This document shows positions 1 to 11,033 of a stretch of 64,000 bases of DNA, piece by piece. This stretch comes from Paraphoma chrysanthemicola (Eukaryota > Ascomycota > Dothideomycetes > Pleosporales > Phaeosphaeriaceae), in contig JAGMWG010000006.1 in NCBI GenBank assembly GCA_020744225.1, forward strand, positions 1,736,001-1,800,000, given 5' to 3'. The first letter of the stretch is position 1; each line of letters begins with the position of its first letter. The notes beneath the pieces are model-generated. The model was not told where the DNA came from. It did not search any database and saw only the letters and a program-made list of their open reading frames with translations. Both the position numbers and the translations under genes were made by a program.

Positions 1-533
1 GAGTGTGTACTGCATGCGGATGCAATCAGGGGCGCATTGATGCACAAGCGCACGTGATCGGAATTTCGGAGACGTGTCGCCGAGGTTTGCGCCAGCCTCA
101 AGCAGCTCAAGCGACTGTACGATGTTTATCCCCATGACCCCGCATTTTTTGCGCGGTTCCTGCCGTCATGGAAGCCTTTCCGGCGTAACGAATGCGGGGA
201 AGCCTTCCGCTGTAGCTGCGGGGAGGTAAGGTGGACTGGAGAACACATGCACGAGGAAGGTATCGATATCGTGTCCGATGAAGTGTGTCGGAAGGGTGAA
301 TATCCTGTAACTACGAACACACTGGTCACTCAATGGGACCGGCAATTGCAACGCGTCCAAAGTTGCACGCTCACTTCTCTGCCCAACTGCCTTTCGTGCG
401 CCAAAGTCGTTTCGATCGACTCAAAAACAGCACAGAAGAGTCACCACGGTGGGTACAGGACATAGAGAACGCGCAGCGACTATGGGTAAAATACGTTCCC
501 AGAACTCGACTACCGATAACGAACATAGCCAAC
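1..533. other. Gene-free left edge with a 16-bp half-site
   Basis: I see no supportable gene here; the short open frames have no family character. Positions 51-66 read CACGTGATCGGAATTT, which is the right arm (plus one base) of the perfect inverted repeat at 1974-2007. The two copies therefore lie on either side of the aldolase gene. Confidence 0.5.
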
Positions 534-1631
534 TCAAGCCGCAATGACTCCCCTTCCCAATAATGTCCTCTCACCAAACTCCCGCTCCGCCACCTGAAAT
601 AGTGGCAAGCCTTGAAAGTAGCCATTGCCTCTGGTTCCGACCGCCTTCCATGTCGCCCTCGCCTCTTCCTCCCCAATCGTGACCAGCGGCACACCCCTCC
701 CAGCTGCCGCCGCGTCTGCCATCAGCTGGATCTGGCAACATCTCTCAAACAGTACGAACCACGCGACCGTAGCCTCAATTGTCGGCCCAGCCGTCAATAT
801 ACCATGGTTTCCGAGCAGTGCAGCTTTCCGACTTCCTAGAGCCTCGGCAATGGCGCGACCTTCGCTGTTGTCCAGCACCAGGCCGCCGAAATTTTGGTAC
901 AGCACGTGGTCATCGTAGAATACGCAAAAGTCTTGCGTGAGCATGTCGAGCGTCCGACCAGTGGCGCACATGGCGCGCCCATAAGTCGAGTGCGAGTGTG
1001 CGGCGCAGAGAACATCAGGACGGGCAGCGTGAATTTCAGCGTGGATGGCGTAGGCCGCTACACTCCGTTACTACGTCTACCAAAAGCTGTGGAGACGACA
1101 CAAGTGCTTACCGTAGTTTAGACGCTTGTTTTTCCCCGCGTCAACGACTTTACCTTCATGATTCACGCGAATTAGATCCTCGTCACAGATCAGGCTGAAG
1201 TGTGTGCCGAACGGATTGACCCAGAAACTATCGGGTTCGACGGGATCGCGCAGCGTGATGTGACCTGCGACACCTTCGCTCAGGTTGAATTGAGCAAATA
1301 TGCGAAAGGCGAGCGCAAGACGGTGCTTGAGGTAAGCACGTTCTGCATACCTGCAGCATCACTTGTGAGCTGTGGGAGTCATCCAATAAGAGCTGAGGGA
1401 TCGTACCTGTCCTCAAAAAGTGGCGGATTTTCAGCCTCAAAGTCAACGTAAGCTAATGATGGATCTCCAGATTTGTATTCCGAGCCCTCCTTACGGGTCG
1501 CGGTCGTCTTGGCGATTTCTATTTGCGTTAGTGGCGTACACTTTTGCATTGAGAGCAAGGTTCAAAGTACCCGTGTGCGCAGACGTATCGAGGGGAGTTG
1601 CTCGCTCGGCAATCACTGCCGACGGAGACAT
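534..1631 (-). CDS. Class II aldolase/adducin-domain protein
   Basis: Four exons (1571-1631, 1407-1518, 1112-1350, 534-1057) join in frame into a 311-aa protein. The class II aldolase/adducin fold is clear: an N-terminal EGVAGHITLRDP segment, the zinc-site pair in AHSHSTYGRA and a third ligand in LLGNHGILTAG. Members cleave or epimerise phosphorylated sugars or act on small hydroxy-acids; fungal members of this type are mostly uncharacterised cytosolic enzymes, so the substrate is unknown. The start at 1631 is the first ATG in frame, and the first intron (52 bp, CACTAAC branch site) is needed to keep the frame. It is divergent from the MFS transporter at 2314, which suggests uptake and use of one small carbon compound; that link is inference from position only. 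Confidence 0.85.
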
Positions 1632-1973
1632 AGTGATTGAGTATGCGAGGGTGAGAACTATGGGTAAAGCCTTGAGATAATGAGCTGTGCGGGAATGCGA
1701 GTAAATGCTTGAGGGATTCTAAACAATTCGAGTTCTGAATCTGGAGAATTTCAAAGGCCGTAGTGACACGGTTTAAATCGTTGCTTTCGCCACTATCAAG
1801 TCAGAATGAATTGCTGGATTTGAAAGCTCTCTTTCCGCGATCGTATATCCTCTGCGCTCCAAGTCCGCACTCCCACCCGGTAGTCACACAGCTCATAATT
1901 CTAGTTGACACTGCCGACCTGCATAACGCCCACGAACTATGCCCTCCTGACCTATCTGATGTTGTGATGCCCG

Positions 1974-2007
1974 AAATTCCGATCACGTCGGCACGTGATC
2001 GGAATTT
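1974..2007. promoter_or_regulatory. Perfect 15-bp inverted repeat in a divergent promoter
   Basis: The left arm AAATTCCGATCACGT (1974-1988) and right arm ACGTGATCGGAATTT (1993-2007) are exact reverse complements around the 4-base loop CGGC. The arms contain a CACGTGA E-box-like core (bHLH/bZIP type). The site lies in the 682-bp gap between the divergent aldolase and MFS genes, so a shared regulator is plausible. It could instead be a hairpin left by a small element. The rest of 1632-2313 shows nothing I can name. Confidence 0.45.
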
Positions 2008-2313
2008 GCTGCCGATGAAGTATCTGGGGCCCCGCACAAAATTCCCCACCTTTCTGAGAGCGTCAAGGGTTTCAGACTAATCATTTCTGAGATGCGTGGT
2101 AAGCCATTGCGCGTTAGGTCGGTGGTGGCTTTCTTGGGAAATCCAGATCCGAAAGTGCTGCGGTGGCTCCGCCTGGATGGTTCCCTTCTGAATATATAGC
2201 CTGCCCAATGTTCCCGACTACAGGTTCTAAGGCCAGTGGTGTCAATTCACAGACTTTCCGAGCTCACCTACTTGCTTCGAAAAACTTCTTCTTGCTTCTG
2301 CCTGCAACACATC

Positions 2314-4090
2314 ATGGCAGTCCACAACGAGAAAAGCTCTACAGAGATAATTGAAAACGAGAAGGAGCTTGCGCAACACAATGTGCAATCGGGAGCATAC
2401 GATTCCACGACGGAGAGGAAGCTGAGACTCAAAATCGACTTGTATGTCGTCCCGACAGTGGCTTTGCTGTACTTGATGTGCTTCATCGACCGTGCGAACA
2501 TTGGTAAGTGACAAGGCAATGTTTCAGGCTTCGTGAGTTTTTCATCTAACCCTAAGTAGGTAATGCACGCCTGGCCGGATTCGAAAAGGACCTCAAATTG
2601 AAAGGATATGACTACAACACTGTGCTGTCGATATTCTACATTAGCTACATTGTCTTCGAGATTCCATGTACCATCATGTGCAAGATCATTGGTACGATGA
2701 CACAATCTCTCCTAGACAGAGCCTTTCAGCCTACTAATCGCTCTCAGGTCCTGGCTGGTTTCTCCCAGCGACCACGCTCGGATTTGGCATTGTGTCCGTC
2801 GCAACAGCCTTTGTTAATACTCGCGCTCAGGCATGCGCTTTGAGATTTCTTCTCGGAATATTCGAGGCAGGAATGATGCCAGGTATCGCATATTATCTCA
2901 GCCGCTGGTATCGCCGGTCGGAATTGGCTTTCCGTCTAGGATTGTACATGACTATGGCTCCGCTATCTGGTGCATTTGGAGGGCTTCTTGCCAGTGGCAT
3001 CTTGAAGCTGAAGAGTTTCGGCGGCTTGCACACATGGCGCATGTACGTTGACTAGTCTACTGCAAGTGCATGCTAGCAGTAAACTGACAGAACAACAGGA
3101 TCTTCGCGATCGAAGGCATAATCACCATTATCCTCGCTGTCATTGCGTTTGTTACTTTGACTGACCGTCCTGACACCGCGCGCTGGCTCAGCGAAGAAGA
3201 AAAAGAGCTCTCTATTCAACGCGTGAAGGGCGAACGCATCGCGCAGACGCAACTCCTTGATAAGATCGATGGCGCCAAACTGAAGCGCGGATTCACAAAC
3301 CCCGTCACTCTGGCTACCGCGACTATCTTCATGCTCAACAACATCACGGTCCTGGGAATCTCCTTCTTCTTGCCAACGATCATTCGCACCATCTACCCAG
3401 GCCGCTCGACAGTGCAGCAACAGTTGCTTACTGTATGTACTTTCGCCTCACCTCTTTCTCGCAAGAACCCAAGACTAATATGCACGTGCTCAGGTCCCAC
3501 CCTACATTGTTGGCGCTTTCTTCGTCCTCCTCATTCCAACACTAGCGTGGCGTCTTGACAGCCGCCAATGGCTCATCGCCTCAACTGGCCCAACCGTTAT
3601 GGCCGGCTACGCCATTTTCCTGGCCACACGTAACCCACAGATTCGATATGGTGCGATCTTCCTGAACGCTAGTACCGCTTTCACGTTGGGCGCAATGGCG
3701 AATGCGCAGGTTAGCGCGAACGTATTGAGTGACTCTGCAAGGAGTATCGCGATCGGAACGAATGGTGAGTGGCCCTGACCTGGCAATACAATCTTACATA
3801 TAGACTAATCCTGATGTGTAGTCATGTTTGGCAATATTGGCGGATTGATCGCGACATGGACATATCTTCCCAAGGATGCGCCTGGATACGAGATCGGAAA
3901 CGGACTCAACCTCGCATGTGCAATCATGTGGACAGTCGTCGCGATAGTCACTGGTGTATGGATGATATATGACAATAAGAAGAGAGACGAAAGGTCCGCA
4001 GCTGGTGCGAGGGAGGAGTTGGCGGGATTAACTGCGAAGGAAGCGCAGGACCTAGAGTGGCGCCACCCAGACTGGAGGTGGAAGCCGTAG
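2314..4090 (+). CDS. MFS transporter, allantoate/nicotinate permease type
   Basis: Six exons (2314-2503, 2560-2691, 2748-3042, 3099-3432, 3494-3764, 3822-4090) give a 496-aa protein. The first membrane segment ends in YLMCFIDRANIGNARL, the hallmark of the anion:cation symporter (Dal5/Tna1-like) branch of the major facilitator superfamily. A second family block is FEAGMMPGIAYYLSRWY between TM3 and TM4. About twelve hydrophobic segments are visible with cytosolic termini, as expected for a plasma-membrane permease of organic anions, vitamins or ureides. The substrate cannot be read from sequence. The divergent partner is the class II aldolase, and the downstream neighbour is convergent. Confidence 0.88.
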
Positions 4091-4308
4091 ATGACTGGTC
4101 AAGTGGGCGTGTCAAAACTGCTAATAATGATTTCAGAGTCGACAAAGCAATAATATCGCTTGTCCAACGGCATTACAAGGACTGGAAGAGGTACGCCATA
4201 TCTGGCAAACGTATTTTATCTTCTCCTAGGAGTCAATCCCATCGAAGCATCAAATGATTCACCTGAAATCGTCAATAAGTTCTACACTGACTCAGATTTA
4301 TGAGCTCA

Positions 4309-7300
4309 TCAATGCTCGTGACGCTCCAGTCTTGACCTCAAAACTCGAAGCACAGATTCCAGTGGCACACGACACGAACCATCCGGGTTTTTCCAACGGT
4401 CGGCAAGCTCCTCAATTTCGAAGCGGTCAAATAAAGAGAGGTCGCTAGTGATGTTCTGGAGCATCGAACGTTCCATCCGCCACTCGCCGCTTCTTGGCCA
4501 AGATGTCAGAACTGTTATTACAGCTTTGATTGGGGCTGTTCCGTCGAGGATATTGTAGTCTCCATATACGGGTTCGTCGTCTGAATCTGATAAGTTGTCT
4601 GCATCCGAGTTTTCTTCAGTATCTGAGCGTTCTTCTCCGTCCGAGTAGTCTTCATGATCTGGATGATCTTCGCTTTCTGAGTATTCTTCAACATCGGAGT
4701 CCTGTTGGAAGCCGGACACATCTGACCGCCCTGAATGGCTTTGGTACTCCCGAGTATCTTGTTCGTCTATAGAGCTTTGGGAACTCGAGTCGGCACCATA
4801 GTTACTGTCAGAGCTGGATTGGGAACTGGCCTCCCCGTCTAGTTCTGTGAAGTTGCTGCTCCCACCGAACAGGGACTTCTTCCCATTGACGCTTTGACCA
4901 AACGGGGGCTTTTCCCCCACAGGGCTCCGGCCAATGGTGGAGTCTTTCCTGGTGATGCTCTCAGCAAGAGTCAAACTTTGCTTTGCCGCTTGGGCACATT
5001 GTTGATCGTGGTGGAAGTTGGCTGATCCAAAACCTCTAAATAAACTTTTCTGCTGCGATTCTGGCGAGGACGGGGGATGAGGTTGGATCCGTTTTATGTT
5101 GTCGAGCCTTGTTCCTGAAACACATGGTAAGCTTGTACTGCCGTACCTGTCTTCATGTGCCCCTTTGCGTTCGATTTTGGGGCTACTCTCTGAACCTTGT
5201 TCATCGAAATCTCTACTAGGCGCATCATGGCCAATTGTACACATGCCACACCTAGTTTGATTTGCGATTCCAAGTTTTTGATGAACCGGCAGGTCAATTA
5301 CACTGCTCTTATCTGTTGGTACGACCGCCTTGCCAAGACGATTACTGTCACGTGAGGATGCCTTTGCCCGACTTTCGATGTCATTATCCCCAATGCTAGT
5401 TGACCCAAGATCTCGGATAATACTGTCAACATCTGCATCGAACTCCGCTTCATTGGAAGCGAGACTTTGCTCTGCGGCTGATTGGTCGGGCTCACGGTTT
5501 TGAGCTGAGGGTGTAGCGATGGTTGCTGGGCCGCCGGCCTGACCATTGCTTTTGATCCTACAATGAATCGGCGACGTAGGCGAAGAACCTATTTCCGTCT
5601 GTGACGTTTCTCTTGGCACCTGCCTCTGGTCTGTTGATGTGTCGATAAGAGACTGTAAAGGTTGGGTGCTTCGTCCCGGCTTGTGCGATGGAGAAATTAT
5701 GTCATCTTTGAACAAATCCGTCCAATCAGCAACGGAGAAAGGCTTTTGGATAAGACTTGCGCTGCTGGTCTGGAGCACCCGAAAAAGTGGCGTTGGATGC
5801 TTTTGAGAAATCATCATTTCGCCTGGTGTTGTTCGAGTGTCGCACTGGTCTTTGCAGTTGATATCGAGCCGTGAAGGTATGCCGGAAGTGTTCTTTGAGA
5901 TACCCTTGCGGCGAGGCGAAGCAATCTTGCGTTTCATGGGAGACGGGCTCACAGGTAAGACATTGCTATATTGCGGCTCGACAGCATGGCATGACTTTCC
6001 TAAAGGGCTCATCTGTAGCGGCTGGTTGACATGAGAAGACGCAGGCAACTCCTCACTCACTATGGCCAATGGAGTAGGTGTATCACCAGCTCGATCCTCC
6101 GCCAAGGGAGAGCTCGTGGGAGTAAGTATCGATGGAATCGCAAACGTGATCGGGCTATTTGCGCTTGTCGAGGCTTGCGATGCCACTTCAGTACATCTTT
6201 GCGCACCTCTCGAGGCCTCAACAACGGAATGCTGGATTTTGGGTTTGAGCAGGCGCGAAGCCCATGTCTGCATGTTCACAATGATAGCGCGAATGGAAGC
6301 GATTCCCCAAGTCAGCAATGCCGAGGTCGACCATATACACACCATACGCTACGAATCATTCAGTTCCAACACAGGCATAATAGCAGCGCATACTGACTTG
6401 CTTTGGTGTTCCGAGCACTGTAGAGTGACTCTCTCGATCCCAGTATGCAAGCCAAACCCTGATCTCTGGCCCGACGGTTGTGATAACGACGACAGGTGGA
6501 TTACGCGAGTAGCGGTCATGACCAAGCTTATCGAACAGTTGAGCCTGAAGATCGAGAGCTGCAGCTGCAGCATTGGCAGCTTGGCAGTAGCATCTTATCG
6601 CGAGAGCTCCGTCCACGGTCGAGCCGTCGCGCTTCATCTCGACGATAGCCCAGGGAAAGCATGATCTGTCTGACTCGCTTCGCAACATTTTCGTCTTGTC
6701 TTGCGCCTTCGTCCAATTCCTGAGACCAGTTGTTGGTGTACATGTTATGCCCTGTTGAAGCAGCTGCCCCAGCACTTCGGGAGAAAGCGCTTTGCTTATT
6801 TCATCTCGAGCCAGTCCTCGCAGTCTTCCCGTGGAGTGACTCTGCATGGGGAAAGCGTACGTCAAGTCTGGCTTTGGAGTGGTTCGAGGCTTGCCAAGGA
6901 CAACATCCTCCTTCGCATTTTCGTACTCAGTCCACGTAATACTCTCGTAACTGGTTCAGATACGTCAGGTCGGCTCCATATCACAATAGAATGCTTTGTG
7001 CTTACAGGGACCACGCGTCAAGTCTCGAGCTGGCCTCAATTAGCATAATATGTTGTGTATAGGACCCAGAATGTCAATGTGTCGGTAGAGAGGCAACTGG
7101 CACAATGACCAATGTAGAAGGTAACGCAGAGAAGACGCTTACCATAGCTCGCGCTGCTTTCGTATTTGAGTATTAAATAGTACGAAAACCTCGTTTCTCC
7201 AGAAAAGGCTCCATTCAGGTTCTTGGTTTCCAATGAGCTTCTGTGCATCTTTTGCTACTTTATTGCAATATTTCAGGTTCTGGTGCGCTAGTAACCACTC

Positions 7301-7603
7301 CTGACTGTGTTCTCCAAGATCGATTTCGAATTGCTCCTCGGACACAAAAGCCGAACCTGGCAGATCGGGCGACTCGTTGTTGAAGGTAGTTGCCTCCTTT
7401 TCCAAATGACGTTCCCACCCCTGCGGTATGATGTTCTCGAAAGTCAACAGTGCTTCTCCGACAGCAGCTATATGCTCTGGAAGTGACCGCGTAGCCGATT
7501 GTTTTTGAGATTCGTGGATAGGAAAGATTCTAGTGTCAAAAGTGATTCCATGGATCTCTAAGTTGCTTCGACTGATGTCTCTCTGGGGCTCGTCTTTCGT
7601 CAT
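4309..7603 (-). CDS. Fungal PD-(D/E)XK nuclease-like protein with long acidic tail
   Basis: Four exons (7143-7603, a 24-nt mini-exon 7006-7029, 6398-6950, 4309-6348) give about 1025 aa. The N-terminal third matches the fungal PD-(D/E)XK nuclease-like domain: KPDLTYAF near residue 190 supplies P-D, and WAIVEMKRDG near 266 supplies E-x-K. The family's C-terminal helix follows (MVCIWSTSALLTWG). These proteins occur in large families in Pezizomycotina; none has an assigned biochemical role that I can cite. From about residue 400 on the protein is low-complexity and Ser-rich, with a run of Asp/Glu/Ser around 875-942, then a short ordered C-terminus (RWKNPDGSCRVPLESVLRVL). The mini-exon has a good donor and restores frame, but is inferred. 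The start is the first ATG in the frame; an upstream exon is possible. Confidence 0.72.
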
Positions 7604-8388
7604 CTTGTATCCGTTGCGATAATGGAAAACTCTTCTCAAGGCGCATGTCTCATCGGTAGAGTTGCACCATTTGTATGTACTCGAATACCATGTAAATGTG
7701 GCGCATGATATTTTTGGATGGTCTGTGCTGCGGCACAGCACTCAAGGTTCGAACGCGTGCCCCGTGTTTCGAGAGTAGGGCAAGGGGTACATGAGTAGGA
7801 TTGATGAGAGTGTTTCATTTTGTGATAACAGGAAGTATTGTCCAGCATGTGGTCATAACCCTCGTCGTGTTCGAACACTCGGCTAAGGCGTGGTAGAATC
7901 TAGCTGGAAGAAGCGGCCCCCACAGCACCCAGCCTTGACGCTAGTGTAGCAGGTGCCAGCCATCCTGCTCACCATGACCCAACAGGCAGGTAACACACGC
8001 TTTGGCCCTCGAAAGACCTGGCACCCCAACCACCTCTGCAGGCTGCTGCAATCATGTCAAGGCGATAATTTCCCCCCTATCTTTACATCCACACATCGCG
8101 TTTCCCGATGACCGATCTCGTCGGGTACAGTTTCCGATTCTATGCCATGTGCTCCCCAGCGTCAATTGCGACAATGCAATATTAACGAACACCTTGAACA
8201 ATTCCCATCGCTTGTAGAATAAAAACATGCAATGCTTCCAAGGTTTGACCAGGAGATTTTGACACAGGTTAGAAATTCGAACGGGTGGAGTTGGTGATCT
8301 GCCCTGTGTAGAGTCGTGGAGAGTGACATGTTCTTAGACCAGTTGGATGCGAACCACGAAACATTTCATCCATTCTCGACCCTCTCTC
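7604..8388. other. Intergenic, no gene seen
   Basis: This gap separates two minus-strand genes. Short open frames exist on both strands but none has family character, consistent composition or plausible splice partners. Confidence 0.4.
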
Positions 8389-9381
8389 TCATTGACTATG
8401 ATGGTTCGGCCGAAACTCAGGTATGATCACTGCGCCTGGTGGTGGCTTAGTCGCCGCCTTAAAGAAAGCGTCTCCATCAATTGCGTTTTCCACCGTCCAA
8501 CTCCTCAATGAATCGAAGTCCCGACACACCTTCTTATTACTAAAATCTGGCTGCGGCATACGATGTCCCTCGACCCAATTGAATGTAACCATATCCACGC
8601 TACTCGTACACCTCAGGGCTTGCGCGAGCATGTCAAGACAGTGGTTGATGTGAGCTTCATGCAATTCTGACCCGGGACTTGGCCCTTCTTCTGCCTCGTG
8701 GTAATGCTTGTACGAAATCTCGCGACGAAGTTTGTCGAGGCAGTGGAGGTGGTGAAAGACGTCCATGCCAGCTATGTATGCGTCATTGCCGTAGTTGAGT
8801 TCGGGCGGGACTTTGACGGCTGTCGCAGGGTCTTTGCCTAGTGCAAGGACGTCGGCAGATGTGATGACGATGGGCGTGATGTTGCTGCCTATCGAGTCCC
8901 ATGCTGCGTCTGCTTTCGCGCCGGTACGCACGCGCCAAATTGAGGGCGGGTCTGTGTCCCAAAATGTGCCATTGGTGATGCGTGTGAGCTTGGGAATGTT
9001 GAAGCGGTCGAAGACTGGGGCTATGAAGGGTTGTTAGTGGATGTACTGTTCAAAAAGTCGAGGGACGAAGTGTGTACAATAGAAGGAAGTCGCTTCCCAA
9101 TGATCTTGATCAGATAAGGACTTCACCTTGTATGATGTCGAAAGTATCACCACCGACACCAACAGTAAAAAGATGTTCATAATCGTTAAGAGCGTCAAAG
9201 TCTTGGACGGCGAGGACCACTGGCTTCTCCAGGTCGCTACAGGGATATTTTCCCTATTCTCACCCAGAAGAGAGAACTTCTCCTCATCAGCGTCAATAGT
9301 ACGCTGGCGTCTTCCAGGGGAGCCATCACAATGTGTACTGTCCGAGTCGTCACAACTTGATCGCTCGCTGGCCTGGTGCAT
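8389..9381 (-). CDS. UstYa-family (DUF3328) oxidative cyclase, copy A
   Basis: Two exons (9078-9381 and 8389-9020, with a 57-bp intron) give 311 aa. An N-terminal cytosolic stretch is followed by one membrane anchor (about residues 61-82), then a luminal domain with the two diagnostic HxxHC motifs: FHHLHCLDKL near 190 and HINHCLDML near 230. UstYa-family proteins are membrane-anchored oxidases that cross-link Tyr and neighbouring side chains in fungal RiPP (dikaritin) biosynthesis, acting in the secretory pathway on Kex2-processed precursors. The gene lies 0.6 kb downstream of the repeat precursor at 9992-10522, on the same strand, and a second UstYa gene lies on the other side. The motifs are seen; that it acts on this precursor is inferred from linkage. 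Confidence 0.9.
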
Positions 9382-9991
9382 CTTGAAAGTATGACTCGGA
9401 TAAATGCTCTGACGGCCGCTATGGACTGGATTACAAGCTCCGCGAAAGATTCAACAGATTGGCGAGAACTGTATGCAGGCTTCTTGTGAGCAGTAGCTAC
9501 CTCGCGCATGAGGTACCGGCGCTGCTTGAGAGATTGAGAAAACTGCAAGACCCTATAAGACAGTCACGACGACCTACGCACGCACCATATACCCAAAAGT
9601 GTGGCCAAGATTCGCATCTGACGCTGTAAGCATGCAGGAGATAGCGTTCGGCGAGTATGCGGCGGTACAAGAGTGTAGTGCTTAGGCCTCCTGCAGCTCT
9701 TAGGTTGCGCGCCGTTCCTTCGCGTTGGACCAATGTGGAAGGTACTAGACGTCCATCGATCGTCATAGCTACCCCTAATTGGGAAATTGATAGATCAGGT
9801 CTCACAATGACCAGCGTTTAGTGGGGGTGGGCGCATTTTAACTTGAACAGATACGATACATCTCGATAATGAAGCCGTTTGACGACTAAAAATGGTGATA
9901 TTACGCGCAAAAACCGTTAATGCAATTCATTGTTATTTATGCAGACCACATCCAATGAAGACACTTCTGAAATATTGACTAAGTTTAACCT
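9382..9991. other. Intergenic between UstYa copy A and the precursor
   Basis: This stretch should hold the promoter of UstYa copy A and the 3' UTR of the precursor. A minus-strand open frame at 9497-9805 has no recognisable character and I do not call it. Confidence 0.4.
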
Positions 9992-10522
9992 CTACTGCTC
10001 CTCGCGCTTGTCAATGTATGTGATGTCATAAAATTGAGGTTCACTCTTTCGCTTCTCCTCCTCGCGCTTGTCAATGTAAGTGATGTCGTAGAACTGAGGG
10101 TCTGCCTTGCGCTTCTTTTCCTCCTCAGCACGCTTGTCGATATAGGTGATATCGTAGAATTGAGGTTCAGACTTGCGCTTCTCTTCTTCGCGTTTGTCGA
10201 TGTACGTAATGTCGTAAAACTGAGGATCAGCTTTACGTTTTTTCTCCTCTTCAGCTCGCTTGTCGATGTATGTGATGTCTTCCCGAGTCGTCAGTGATTC
10301 CCACTTGGGCTCAATGCAAGTTGAAGTAGATTACGCACCATAGAATTGTGCTTCAGCTTCGCGCTTCTTATCGGCATCCTCGCGCTTCACCTTGTCGATG
10401 TAGGTGATGTCGTAGAATTGAGGCTCCGCATCGCGGTTCTGGACCTCCTTGGGCTGGATCGGGGCTGCGATGGCGAGGCCAGCAGTGAGCCCAAGGATGG
10501 CAGAGACAGTAGAGACGCGCAT
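9992..10522 (-). CDS. Repeat-bearing secreted RiPP-type precursor peptide
   Basis: Two exons (10339-10522 and 9992-10278, with a 60-bp intron) give 156 aa. Residues 1-20 form a clean signal peptide ending in LAIAA. The rest is six copies of QFYDITYID, starting at residues 35, 59, 81, 101, 123 and 143. Five are followed directly by KR; the first is followed by KVKR. Spacers are Lys/Arg/Glu-rich, and the two residues before every Q are E/D then P/A, which suits Kex2 cleavage followed by dipeptidyl-aminopeptidase trimming. This is the layout of dikaritin-type precursors and of Kex2-processed repeat proteins. Two flanking UstYa genes favour a cross-linked cyclic peptide built on the Tyr residues. 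A pheromone- or repellent-like repeat protein is the alternative. The intron splits the Tyr-Asp junction of copy 2. The ATG at 10522 is preferred over an upstream in-frame ATG because it places the signal peptide at the N-terminus. Confidence 0.88.
10010..10420 (-). repeat. Six-copy core repeat with a 126-nt higher-order period
   Basis: Core copies occupy 10394-10420 (copy 1), one split by the intron (copy 2), and four in exon 2, the last at 10010-10036. Core-to-core spacing in residues is 24, 22, 20, 22, 20. Copies 3-6 alternate a longer spacer (ending KADPQ) and a shorter one (ending KSEPQ), so the last four copies are two 42-residue blocks. Third positions vary between copies (for example TTC/TTT, TAC/TAT, ATC/ATT) while the core amino acids do not change. 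Confidence 0.9.
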
Positions 10523-11033
10523 GTTGATCACTGAGACAAGTGTAGTGTGAATTGAAGTCACCTGGGGTGATCACAGTGAAGATAGTGGAGGCCGGATTTA
10601 TACATATTTTGCGACGGCTGGCAGTACGTATTGCGCACCCTGTACTGCCGCCGTTGTATCAAGTAGCGCTATCGATAGGCCATGGTGTAAACGCACAGCA
10701 TACCAACACGATGATGCTGCAGGACGCCCATGTGAGGTGGGACGCCAAGCTCAGGCAGCTCGCCAAGTAGTTGCTAAGTACCTCACCTTCCTGATCCATC
10801 ACTGTCGGATTACGCAGTGTGTTACGCAGATCGTTCTGTGCGTTTCTACGTTGGCTTCGCACGTCAGCTGTAGAGAGATGATTTCCCTCTGCCGTACTCG
10901 TTCCATCAGTGGACAATTCCAAGACGCATGATCGCTACTTTCTATTGGCCAACAGTGGTCAAAACGATTGCTTGGTTCCTCTCCCCTAGTGAATGAAGAG
11001 CAACATCAGAAATTCGGTACAATTTTCCGCGCG
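10523..11033. promoter_or_regulatory. Divergent promoter, precursor and UstYa copy B
   Basis: This 511-bp gap separates the precursor (minus) from UstYa copy B (plus). A TATAAAT box lies at 10596-10602 on the minus strand, 74-80 bp upstream of the precursor ATG. I found no convincing TATA box for the plus-strand gene. Shared control of precursor and modifying enzyme is the likely meaning of the arrangement; the TATA box is the only element I can see directly. Confidence 0.5.

Noticed and set aside
9497..9805. Minus-strand 102-codon frame between UstYa copy A and the precursor
   Set aside because: No domain, signal peptide or splice partner; no evidence that it is coding.
10034..10534. Plus-strand open frames opposite the precursor, with repeated hydrophobic peptides
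   Set aside because: They are the complement of the repeat units; the minus strand has the signal peptide, splice sites and Kex2 sites.
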